From: Pusillimonas sp. MFBS29
GTDB taxonomy: Bacteria; Pseudomonadota; Gammaproteobacteria; Burkholderiales; Burkholderiaceae_B
Direction: 5' to 3'
Assembly: GCF_020687695.1 (NCBI RefSeq)
Contig: NZ_JAJEWL010000005.1
Location: 186,001-250,000, forward strand
Length of the DNA stretch: 64,000 nt
Shown: positions 24,545-31,341 of the stretch, in pieces
Layout: each line of letters starts with the position of its first letter
How positions within the stretch are numbered: the stretch's first letter is position 1
Made by a program: the position numbers and the translations under genes
Notes under the pieces: generated by a model
Told to the model about the DNA's origin: nothing
Databases searched by the model: none
Seen by the model: the letters and a program-made list of their open reading frames with translations, nothing else

Positions 24545-25480
24545 ATGCGTGCAGTGATTGCTGGAATCATTGGGTTGACGCTCAGCGGCTGTGCTACGAC
24601 GTGGCATAGCGACAGGTTCCCAACTGAAGAATCAAAGCAGGCTCAACTCAGCAAAGACACCACTTACTGTAGGGCAGTCTCTTACGGAGCCGCCCCCATG
24701 CCATCTATGCCTGTGGCTCCACAAAGTTATAACGTCCAAGGCAACATCACTGGTTACGGTAGCGCCCGCGGTGCTGAATATAGCTACATGGGGACCGCAA
24801 CTCCTACACCAAGCTTTTCTTCGGGTCTTTCTCAAGGCATGGCGCTGGGAGCGGCGATTAGGGCGAAAAGAGAACGAGAAGAAATATTCAAGACGTGCAT
24901 GATAGGCCACGGCTGGTCTGATAAACCGCTGCCTGCGCAAGAAAGTACGTCATCCCAACCCACAATGCACGCTATGAGCGCTGTTGCGCCAATAGCGACA
25001 CCCCCTGCGGATATTCTGCCTCATACAGACTCCCATTCTTCATCCCCCACGCCTCCCGCTGGGCCACTTATGGTCTCATGCGGGTTCTTTTTCGACAATA
25101 AAACTCCCGGAAGATATTCAGGAGGGGATAGTACTCACAACTACATTATCGACACTGCATCAAAAACCGTTAAAAAAGCATCCGGGAAAGAGCTTCTAGT
25201 TAGATCATGGGACGAAGATAAAATAATCGTCGAGGATAAGGGCCCCACATTCGGAACCAATCCACCACTTATTTTGAATTTCATTTCTGCTTTTGACAGA
25301 ATAAAAGGCGAATTCTGGTTTACAGGGGTATGGAAAACAGAGCAGGGAAAAATCATATCAGGAGAAGCATTAGCCGCTATCGCAAGGAATAGCCCACACA
25401 TTCCAAAAACAGGACCCTTCTCAGTTAGCGAGTGGGGAACTTCAAAAGGTGATTGTAGGGTTGTGCAGAAAAAGTTCTGA
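24545..25480 (+). CDS. Lipoprotein cargo gene of the element, unknown function
   Basis: From the ATG at 24545, preceded by AAGGAGG, this encodes 311 residues with a short signal peptide and lipobox LSGC (Cys16 or close). Residues 30-125 hold DTTYCRAVSYG, a Gly/Ser/Tyr-rich stretch, a QGMALGAAIRAKREREEIFKT helix and CMIGHGWSDKPL. A Pro/Ser/Thr linker follows, then a distinct C-terminal domain (about 175-311) with VSCGFFFDN, an Asp/Lys-rich beta-like region and GDCRVVQKKF. The 3' half is visibly AT-richer than its neighbours. It is the only rightward gene in the element, which suggests cargo expressed from the integrated state. Surface exclusion of phage is possible, but nothing here proves it. 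Confidence 0.8.
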   Translation: MRAVIAGIIGLTLSGCATTWHSDRFPTEESKQAQLSKDTTYCRAVSYGAAPMPSMPVAPQSYNVQGNITGYGSARGAEYSYMGTATPTPSFSSGLSQGMALGAAIRAKREREEIFKTCMIGHGWSDKPLPAQESTSSQPTMHAMSAVAPIATPPADILPHTDSHSSSPTPPAGPLMVSCGFFFDNKTPGRYSGGDSTHNYIIDTASKTVKKASGKELLVRSWDEDKIIVEDKGPTFGTNPPLILNFISAFDRIKGEFWFTGVWKTEQGKIISGEALAAIARNSPHIPKTGPFSVSEWGTSKGDCRVVQKKF

Positions 25481-25515
25481 TCCAAATATAAAAACCACCT
25501 GCCGCATGCCTGCGC

Positions 25516-25731
25516 CTATCCTGTGAGCAGGTCCACCCCTGCAATAAACGCCGTCACCGCGCGCTTCAGCTCAAGAGCCTCCCGAGTCGCCGTGCCATGG
25601 GTGGTGGCGTTCTGGCCCACTACGGCCTTCCCTTTCTCCGTTACCGGCCCACTGCTGGCTTCCCACGGGCGCCACTGTGATATAGCATCCCGTTGTGCCT
25701 CGCGCTTCCCTGGCCCCCACCGCTTACTCAT
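25516..25731 (-). CDS. Small unknown element protein
   Basis: A 71-residue basic protein with KRWGPGKREAQRDAISQWRPW and a central SGPVTEKGKAVVGQNATTHGTATREALEL. The GPxTxxGKAxxxxNAxxHG pattern is recurrent in small proteins of phages and islands whose role I do not know. It is 32 bp downstream of the next leftward gene, in line with an operon from the primase side. Confidence 0.6.
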   Translation of the reverse strand: MSKRWGPGKREAQRDAISQWRPWEASSGPVTEKGKAVVGQNATTHGTATREALELKRAVTAFIAGVDLLTG

Positions 25732-25763
25732 AGCCGTATAGTTTGATTTGTTGGTTTCGTGGC

Positions 25764-26138
25764 TTACACATCTTCCACGTCCACCACAGGGGGCGGGCGC
25801 TTACTTCGAATTTCAGCGAGGGTGGCAACCGCCCGCGTGGCGCACCGCTGGCACTGGAGCGCCAATTTCATGAGCATATCCGTCTGGTGTCCGTCGCCCG
25901 CAGCCACGGCACGGCGAGCCAATCCCACGAATAGCAAATCCAAATCGGCCACTTGGCCCTGTAGCCTCTGCTCCGGAGTCTGTCTGGCTTCCGCGTTGCG
26001 GGCCAGTGTTATGTCAGATGCAGTGGAGGGCGCCACCCGCCCGGTTGCCGTTACCCCCTGTGCCCACTGGTCTGCTTGCTGCAATATGGCGGACACCGCC
26101 GATGGCGAATTACTGGATGGTGTATTGGATGTAGTCAT
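25764..26138 (-). CDS. Unknown element protein, Ser/Thr-rich N-terminus and helical C-terminus
   Basis: From the ATG at 26138 (AGAGGTG upstream) this encodes 124 residues. The first 25 are Ser/Thr/Asn/Pro-rich; the rest is helical (EQRLQGQVADLDLLFVGLARRAVAAG, LMKLALQCQRCATRAVATLAEI) and ends in an acidic VVDVEDV tail. It could be a small structural or regulatory protein; I recognise no family. It lies just beyond the iteron region, on the same strand as the primase gene. Confidence 0.6.
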   Translation of the reverse strand: MTTSNTPSSNSPSAVSAILQQADQWAQGVTATGRVAPSTASDITLARNAEARQTPEQRLQGQVADLDLLFVGLARRAVAAGDGHQTDMLMKLALQCQRCATRAVATLAEIRSKRPPPVVDVEDV

Positions 26139-26441
26139 TTTTGCACCTCTAGTTCTGTCTGCGGTGGAGGGTGCCACTGCACCCCCTATATGCTTTGCGC
26201 TATACCCGGTTTTTCGGTCACTCAGTCACCTCTCAATATCCATGCGGGTTTCAGGCGTTTTTGCTTTAGCCAACCTCTAGTCACCTCGGTCACCCGGTCA
26301 CCTTTTTTGACCATTGCCAGGCGGGTGCCGTTATCGGATGGGAACAGCAAAAAGGTGACTGAAGACGTCAAAAGTGACCGGGGTGACTCAAGGGTGGCCG
26401 AACGAAAATGCCCCAAAACCCGCATGGATAAAGGAAGGTGA
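26139..26441. other. Gene-free stretch holding the iteron palindrome
   Basis: No coding potential is seen between the 124-residue gene and the primase stop. Nearly all of it is taken by the inverted iteron array described separately (26216-26451). No clear promoter was found for the leftward genes. Confidence 0.6.
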
Positions 26442-26451
26442 CTAGGTGACC
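26216..26451. repeat. 236-bp interrupted palindrome with ten GTCAC/GTGAC iterons, candidate replication origin
   Basis: Five GTCAC boxes (starting near 26217, 26225, 26280, 26289, 26297) face five GTGAC boxes (near 26355, 26374, 26383, 26438, 26446). Outer arms GGTCACTCAGTCACC (26216-26230) and the reverse complement of 26437-26451 match at 13 of 15 positions. Both arms contain ATCCATGCGGGTTT (26238-26251 and inverted 26416-26429). Boxes within a cluster are mostly 8-9 bp apart and both arms have a 55-bp gap between clusters. The right arm covers the primase stop codon. P4-type satellite primases bind short repeats of similar TTCACC/GGTGAA type near their gene, so an origin is the best guess. 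Confidence 0.75.
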
Positions 26452-28613
26452 GAAGAAATGGGGGTTGTGGGAAGAACATATAGGTAGCGCTCGAAAGCGT
26501 CCCGGAAGTCCTCCCGCCGGTACCCCTTCGGTGCAAGTCCCCCCGCGAGCTTCACCGTGGTACTTTCGATGCCGAATTGCTTCACCAGTTGGCCCAGCCG
26601 CCGAACGGATATTGGCTGGCCCCGCGACCACGTAGCCCATGGCGCTTCCTCATCGCTTACCAAGGCAGTACGCAGCTCCTGCATGGAAATGCGCGCTACG
26701 CCTTTTTGCTCGAACACGGCTTTGATGTCAGTCAGCAATTCCACGGTCACACTCTGGCTGCTTTCGCGGTTTGCATTGCATGTATGAACCGCCGCCGCCC
26801 GGGCAGCAGCGCCCCAGCGGCCACCGGCCCGGTCGGCCACGGCCAACAGGGGCTCCCAGTTGTCTTGATCGCGGTCCCCCAGTTCATCCGGCAGGGTGGG
26901 CCTTGCGGTACGTATGGCGTTGGCATTGTCGGCTGCCCACCGGGCGAGCTTTCGCTGTAAGGTGTCGAACAATCCGGGTTCTGCATGGCGCAGCCGCTGC
27001 ACCTGCTCCTCGGGCTTCCTTCGCCGGAGCTGCGCCACGATGGCGCGGGAAGTCACGGTTTCGGCAAGCTGATCCGCATTGATCCCGGCTATGGCCTTGA
27101 ACCCAAACACTGAGAAGCGTCGGGGCTCGAAGTCATCGCCGACCGGCACAGACCGCCAGACGAAAGCCGAATCCCGCGTGTGTCCAGCGTTGAACAGTCC
27201 CCGCAGGTCTTCGGCCTCCTTGGTCAATACGGTTTCGATCTCATCCACCAGCAGCGTGGGGCTGTATTTCTCGATCATGCGAAACAGGACTGATGGCGAA
27301 ATCCCGGCTGCCTGGGCAGGCCGTGGCACGAGCTTGCCGACCACGGTAAGCAGTTGCGTTTTACCGCATGCCTTTTCGGGGGCGTTGATTAGCAGCAGCG
27401 GGCAGGCGTGGACCGAATCGACAAGCCACGTGGTGGCGCACCATAGCGTCGTAGCCACCACCGCCGCAGAATCACACACGATGAACCGCTTGATTGTGCG
27501 GGCCACGTCCGCCAGCAGGGCTTCACCGCTCACGGGATGGGGCCATGGCTCCACATCGTCGAACGCGGCATAGTGGCGGCCTTCCTCCTTGCCAGCGTCG
27601 CGCACGGCTTGCACTGCCTCATCCAGCGTCGGCGCCCGCACTCCCAGCCGTTCGGCTTCTTCCTTCCGAACACGCTCGTACTCAAACAGGGGTAGAGCCG
27701 CCAGCCGTGCAAGGGTTTGTGCGTCGTCATCGGTGGCAACGATGGAAGCGGCGGGCAACGGACCGCCCACGGTGGGGATTACCGCCCCCGCATCGCGCGC
27801 CATTTTGAGAAGGGACCGGGCTGTTACTCCATCACCGCCAGCGAATGAGTGCCAGCGGCGGGCCAGCACATCACTGCCCGGGTACTTGCTGCTGGACGCC
27901 GACCATTCATCCCAGTATGAGAACCCGGCCCCGTCCGTTTCATGATGCAGGGCCATGCCCACCCGCAGCCATTCGTCGTGCGGCAAGTCGGAATCAAGCA
28001 CCGCTAGGGCAGCGATGATCTGCTCTAATGTGAGCCCCAGCCGGGCCGAAGGATCGCCAAGGTCTGAATTGTCCACGACACCAGGCAATGGCTGCAACGG
28101 GTACGGGGTGGCCCCACCGCCCTGTAGGGCTTCGACCAGCCACGCCGGGGCTTCGACGATGATGTCGGAGTGTTCGACCACACCGCCTTCAGTATCCCAG
28201 CGGATTACATACCCCCCCTCGCCGCGAACGTCTAAGCCCAGCCCCAGCTTCCCCGCCGATGATTTGATGGTCATGCCGTCAGTCGTCGCAAAGAACACAT
28301 GGCGCCCGCCGGAACGCGTATGGTGGGTGCGCGTCGGTGGCAACCCCTGCCCCCGTTCCCGTAACGTGGCGAAACCATCGGCGCCGTCTGCATGGCCCAC
28401 GTCTATGTCGAGTACGAAAATGGCCCCGCCCGTGGGCATACCTGCGAGCGCATCGGGGTACCTGTTTGACCACGCTGCAATCTGGTCCGGGTCCGTGGAA
28501 GCAGCCAGGAAGCCCCGGGGTACAAGTGGCGCTTTGGTGCTACGGTTGCAGGGGAACACGGGGATGCCTTGCTGGGCGAGGGGCAGCGCCTTGTCCGCGA
28601 AAGTGGTGCTCAT
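26442..28613 (-). CDS. Primase-polymerase with PriCT-2, P-loop ATPase and DUF3631 regions
   Basis: This is the likely replication protein of the element. From the ATG at 28613 it has 723 residues. PrimPol (AEP-type) is at about 5-165, with the catalytic VLDIDVGH Asp pair and RSGGRHVFF. A PriCT-2-like segment is at about 195-260 (DEWLRVGMALHHE, WDEWSASS). An ATPase core follows with a P-loop APEKACGKTQLL (411-422) and LLVDEIETVL as Walker B, and DUF3631 near the C-terminus (LPDELGDRDQDNWEPLLAVAD). The start overlaps the previous stop in TAATG. An in-frame ATG at 28667 would add 18 residues overlapping that gene. The combination gives priming and helicase-like activity in one chain, as in P4 alpha-like proteins. 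Confidence 0.93.
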   Translation of the reverse strand: MSTTFADKALPLAQQGIPVFPCNRSTKAPLVPRGFLAASTDPDQIAAWSNRYPDALAGMPTGGAIFVLDIDVGHADGADGFATLRERGQGLPPTRTHHTRSGGRHVFFATTDGMTIKSSAGKLGLGLDVRGEGGYVIRWDTEGGVVEHSDIIVEAPAWLVEALQGGGATPYPLQPLPGVVDNSDLGDPSARLGLTLEQIIAALAVLDSDLPHDEWLRVGMALHHETDGAGFSYWDEWSASSSKYPGSDVLARRWHSFAGGDGVTARSLLKMARDAGAVIPTVGGPLPAASIVATDDDAQTLARLAALPLFEYERVRKEEAERLGVRAPTLDEAVQAVRDAGKEEGRHYAAFDDVEPWPHPVSGEALLADVARTIKRFIVCDSAAVVATTLWCATTWLVDSVHACPLLLINAPEKACGKTQLLTVVGKLVPRPAQAAGISPSVLFRMIEKYSPTLLVDEIETVLTKEAEDLRGLFNAGHTRDSAFVWRSVPVGDDFEPRRFSVFGFKAIAGINADQLAETVTSRAIVAQLRRRKPEEQVQRLRHAEPGLFDTLQRKLARWAADNANAIRTARPTLPDELGDRDQDNWEPLLAVADRAGGRWGAAARAAAVHTCNANRESSQSVTVELLTDIKAVFEQKGVARISMQELRTALVSDEEAPWATWSRGQPISVRRLGQLVKQFGIESTTVKLAGGLAPKGYRREDFRDAFERYLYVLPTTPISSVT

Positions 28614-28984
28614 TACGCAACCTCCCTGCACAACACTGTAGTTTTCGGATAAGGGGCTACTTGCCACTCCTCCTTCCTTTCAGCTTGGCGGCACGGAATC
28701 TGGCGGATGCCTGGATCGTCGGGGCAGGTGCGGCCGATGTAGAAATGCACGCCGCCACAATACGGGCAGTTGGTAGTTTTCACCGCGCCGGGAAAGTATC
28801 CGTCAGCAGGACTTACGGGTGTAAGCCAGCTATCCCACGGGGCGAGTTTGGCGTGGGCGCGTCGAGCTTTTTTTGAAATACCCATGTTACCCGTGGTACC
28901 CTCGTTATCGTGATGTGCGTTACCTATGCTGTCACTGGCGCCCCGTTGCAGCGGGGCGTTTTTCTTTGGGGTTCCCATGTTCAT
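28613..28984 (-). CDS. Putative Zn-ribbon element protein
   Basis: The start at 28984 is chosen because its ATG overlaps the alpA stop as ATGA and a GGGGG ribosome-binding site precedes it. The 123-residue product has a low-complexity N-terminus and then CPYCGGVHFYIGRTCPDDPG followed by another Cys (PCR), a candidate zinc ribbon. The stop overlaps the primase start by one base, so it is tightly coupled to replication. An accessory DNA- or primase-binding role is inferred only from this. The overlapping ATG at 28837 (MGISKK) is a possible shorter start. Confidence 0.65.
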   Translation of the reverse strand: MNMGTPKKNAPLQRGASDSIGNAHHDNEGTTGNMGISKKARRAHAKLAPWDSWLTPVSPADGYFPGAVKTTNCPYCGGVHFYIGRTCPDDPGIRQIPCRQAERKEEWQVAPYPKTTVLCREVA

Positions 28985-29199
28985 ATATCCCCCTGGTTTT
29001 CCTGCCAGCCTTGCGGATCGGCCATCCATTCGCGGACAGACGATAAGCGCCAGCGGGTGCAGCGGGCAGACAGCTTTATAGGTTTCGGGAATTTCCCCAC
29101 CGCCGCCAGCTTCCAGGGCCAGGAACGGGACGCACCGATCAGGTGGGCGGTTTCTTTATCAGTGATTAGCCGGTCATCGGCTGTGGCATGTTGCGCCAT
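28981..29199 (-). CDS. AlpA-family regulator / excisionase-like protein
   Basis: The 72-residue protein is a MerR-type winged helix: RLITDKETAHLIGASRSWPWKLAAVGKFPKPIKLSARCTRWRLSSV (key residues ITDKE..LIG.SRSW, FPKPIKL, TRWRLSSVREW). AlpA proteins activate integrase genes or act in excision of P4-like and CP4-type elements. Its ribosome-binding site AAGGAG is strong. It heads the operon alpA-like - Zn-ribbon - primase. Confidence 0.9.
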   Translation of the reverse strand: MAQHATADDRLITDKETAHLIGASRSWPWKLAAVGKFPKPIKLSARCTRWRLSSVREWMADPQGWQENQGDI

Positions 29200-29269
29200 G
29201 GTGGCTCCTTATAGAAACGGAAACATTCATGGCCGAACTATGCCCCGAGGGCCGCTGGTGTTGAGCGCG

Positions 29270-29764
29270 TCAGCTAGCTGGCTGCATGGAATTTTCGCGT
29301 TTCCATTTGGTACACCACCTTCTGATGGTGCTTTCCACGGCCCCTGCATCGTGGTGCATATAGGCCATACGCTTCGCGAAATGGTTTGCAGAGTGGAAAT
29401 GGGATTGCCCTGATTTCCAGCGGTCGTACTCCACTTTAATCGCCGCTCTCAACGGTTCATACCGCTGTTTACTCGCCCGTGCCGCGCGACTGGCTGTCTC
29501 GCTACGCGCCTTTTGGGCGATGGCATCACGGCTAATACTCTGTTCAGCCAAGATGGTGGCAGCCATGCGCCGCGCTGTTTCTGCATCAAGCTGACTATCT
29601 TCCAGCAAGTCCCGAAGCCGCCGACTGTGCACCCAGTCATGCGCCGCCATGCGCAGTATGGCTTCGCGTGAAAGCCCGCTAAGCGCCCTTTTTGCATCCT
29701 CTATTTCCCGGTCGATAGAGGGAAGCGCCAGCCCTCGGCGCCCCGTATCAGGTTTCTTTGCCAT
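29270..29764 (-). CDS. Unknown element protein next to the integrase
   Basis: The 164-residue basic protein is helical, with a long coiled stretch (DREIEDAKRALSGLSREAILRM to about residue 110) and a C-terminal segment SANHFAKRMAYMHHDAGAVESTIRRWCTKWKRE that looks like a DNA-binding helix-turn-helix. It starts 13 bp after the int stop on the same strand, with a GGGGGG motif upstream of the ATG. It may assist integration or regulate the alpA operon; the family is not recognised. Confidence 0.65.
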   Translation of the reverse strand: MAKKPDTGRRGLALPSIDREIEDAKRALSGLSREAILRMAAHDWVHSRRLRDLLEDSQLDAETARRMAATILAEQSISRDAIAQKARSETASRAARASKQRYEPLRAAIKVEYDRWKSGQSHFHSANHFAKRMAYMHHDAGAVESTIRRWCTKWKRENSMQPAS

Positions 29765-29776
29765 CGCCGCGCCCCC

Positions 29777-30976
29777 CTACGATGCCCGACGCAGGGCCAT
29801 CACGTTTTCAGCGCGCAAAGCGTCCAGGTGGTCACCCCATGCCTGCATCATCTTCGTTCGCTGGGGTAAGTAGCTGGCGTGGTTGTAGGCCGCGCTCACC
29901 TCGTCGCGCTCTTGGTGGGCAAGCTGTAGTTCTATGTGTTCATGTGGCCATCCCTGCTCATGCAGAATGGTGGACGCAACGCCCCGGAAACCGTGCCCGG
30001 TCATTCTGCCCCGGTACCCCATGCGATATAGGGCATACAGAACGGTGTTATTGCTCATGTGAGTCGGCTTGCCGGTATCAGCCGGAAACACGAAGGACCG
30101 ATCATAGGAAATGGCCTGTAGCTGCCCCAGCACCGCCACCGCCTGCTTGCTCAGCGGCACAATATGGGGAGTACGCATCTTCATGCGTTCGGCGGGTATA
30201 TCCCAGCGCGCCGCGTCTAGGTCGAACTCTTCCCACTTCGCCCCGATCAGTTCGCCGGTGCGCACGAACGTAAGCGCCATGAGTTGCAGGGCCAGCCGGG
30301 TATGCTCCCCGCCCACGTACCCATCAATGTCCCGCAGCAGTTGCGGTAGCTCCTTGGCCGACACGCGCGAATAGTTGCGTTTCTTCCGGGCGGGCAAAAT
30401 GTCAGACGGCTGTACGTCTGCTACCGGGTTGCGTTCTGCAAGGTCGTGGGCCACAGCGTACCGCATGATCTGGCTGCATTTCTGTAGCTGGCGCTTGGCA
30501 ATGTCCAACGCCCCACGCGCCTCTATCGCTTTCACGCAATCACGCACCTTCGCCGCCGTCAGGGCATTTGCTGGTATCGCGCCGATTGCAGGTAACACAT
30601 CCACTTCCAGACGGTGCCACACGTCAGCCGCGTGCTTCTCGGTCTTCCCAGGCTTCCAGTGTTCGAACCATTTTCCGGCCACCGCCCGAAACGTCATGGT
30701 GTCGGCCACCTGTTCGGCCTTGCGTGATGCCATAGGGTCAGTGCCCGCCGCCAGCACTTCCCGGGCATGCTGGTGCAGCTTCCGCGCCTGGGCCAATGAC
30801 ACATCAGGGTAGGCCCCGAAACTCATCAGCTTTTCCTTCCCCCCATAGCGGTACTTCCAGCGCCACAAACGCGCCCCCTTGGGAGTCACGAACAGGAACA
30901 TACCGCCGCCGTCCGTCAGCTTGTACGGCTTGTCTTGGGGCTTCGCTTGGCGGACAGCGGTATCGGTCAGGGCCAT
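29777..30976 (-). CDS. int: Tyrosine integrase, P4-type with DUF4102 N-terminus
   Basis: This recombinase should insert and excise the element at tRNA-Ser. From the ATG at 30976 (MALTDTAVRQAK; an ATG five codons upstream is less usual) it has 399 residues. The N-terminal DUF4102 arm-binding domain has LTDGGGMFLFVTPKGARLWRWKYRY and SFGAYPDVSLAQAR. The catalytic domain keeps the Arg of TFVRTGELIGAKW, HGFRGVAST (His-x-x-Arg), the second His in LQLAHQERDEV, and the nucleophile Tyr in YNHASY. A TGGGGGTA arm-type box sits just upstream of the start, so autoregulation is plausible. The gene lies next to the tRNA target, the usual arrangement. Confidence 0.96.
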   Translation of the reverse strand: MALTDTAVRQAKPQDKPYKLTDGGGMFLFVTPKGARLWRWKYRYGGKEKLMSFGAYPDVSLAQARKLHQHAREVLAAGTDPMASRKAEQVADTMTFRAVAGKWFEHWKPGKTEKHAADVWHRLEVDVLPAIGAIPANALTAAKVRDCVKAIEARGALDIAKRQLQKCSQIMRYAVAHDLAERNPVADVQPSDILPARKKRNYSRVSAKELPQLLRDIDGYVGGEHTRLALQLMALTFVRTGELIGAKWEEFDLDAARWDIPAERMKMRTPHIVPLSKQAVAVLGQLQAISYDRSFVFPADTGKPTHMSNNTVLYALYRMGYRGRMTGHGFRGVASTILHEQGWPHEHIELQLAHQERDEVSAAYNHASYLPQRTKMMQAWGDHLDALRAENVMALRRAS

Positions 30977-30978
30977 GG

Positions 30979-31039
30979 TGGGGGTATCCAAAACGGGGGG
31001 ATTTGTTGGTACCCCCTAATCTACCCCCACTTGGGGGTA
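30979..31039. repeat. Right integrase arm-type repeats
   Basis: TGGGGGTA (30979-30986), TACCCCCT (31010-31017), TACCCCCA (31022-31029) and an inverted GGGGGTA (31033-31039) lie between the int start and the tRNA. The 31010/31022 pair repeats the 12-bp spacing and following CTT of the left pair. Confidence 0.6.
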
Positions 31040-31074
31040 GTTGGCCATACCCTGCCGTATACGCAAGGGGACGT

Positions 31075-31111
31075 AAAAAAACCCGCAATGCTAGTAAACA
31101 TGCGGGTTTCT
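31075..31111 (-). terminator. Terminator of tRNA-Ser, probably supplied by the element
   Basis: Minus-strand CCCGCATG...CATTGCGGG is followed by seven Ts, about 32 bp after the tRNA 3' end. Since it lies on the element side of the core, the element seems to bring its own terminator and so preserve tRNA expression after integration. Confidence 0.75.
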
Positions 31112-31141
31112 ATACGGTAGTCAGCAGTTGTATACAGCTGA

Positions 31142-31160
31142 CTGGCGGAGACGGAGGGAT
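31142..31160. repeat. attR core at the tRNA-Ser 3' end
   Basis: This is the tRNA-side copy of the att core, covering the CCA, the discriminator base and the acceptor-stem 3' strand plus the edge of the T-arm. See the left copy at 23453 for comparison. Confidence 0.7.
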
Positions 31161-31235
31161 TCGAACCCTCGATACGGGTATAAGCCGTATGCTCCCTTAG
31201 CAGGGGAGTACCTTCAACCTCTCGGCCACGTCTCC
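31143..31235 (-). tRNA. tRNA-Ser(GCT)
   Basis: The minus strand folds as a class II tRNA: acceptor GGAGACG paired with CGTCTCC, D-arm with GCCGAGAGGTTGAAGG, anticodon stem-loop TCCCC-TGCTAAG-GGGA with anticodon GCT, a long variable arm (TATACGG...CCGTAT), T-loop GGTTCGAATCC, discriminator G and an encoded CCA. It reads AGC/AGU codons. The gene is intact despite the adjacent integration. Confidence 0.97.
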
Positions 31236-31341
31236 GAAACAGGCCGCTATTCTAGCACGATACGAAGCTGTTCTGCTGACAAGCCCGAAAATCGGGTAAA
31301 AACACCTTCATATGTGAAGCGCAGCGGCCGTCAAACCATTG

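Larger units (their letters stand above)
23453..31160. mobile_element. 7.7-kb satellite-like integrative element in tRNA-Ser(GCT)
   Basis: The element runs between a degenerate left att copy and the 3' end of tRNA-Ser. Its genes are int, a 164-residue unknown, alpA-like, a Zn-ribbon protein, a primase-polymerase/ATPase, small unknowns, an XRE regulator and a lipoprotein cargo gene. It carries a palindromic iteron cluster and paired integrase arm-type repeats at both ends. There are no structural phage, conjugation or lysis genes, so the closest known models are P4-like satellites and small integrative elements. Host gene order resumes on both sides (EAL gene left, lysC right). Confidence 0.85.

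Noticed and set aside
24199-25480. A toxin-antitoxin pair formed by the XRE protein and the lipoprotein
   Set aside because: The genes are divergent and the second has a lipoprotein signal, which does not fit a toxin-antitoxin operon.
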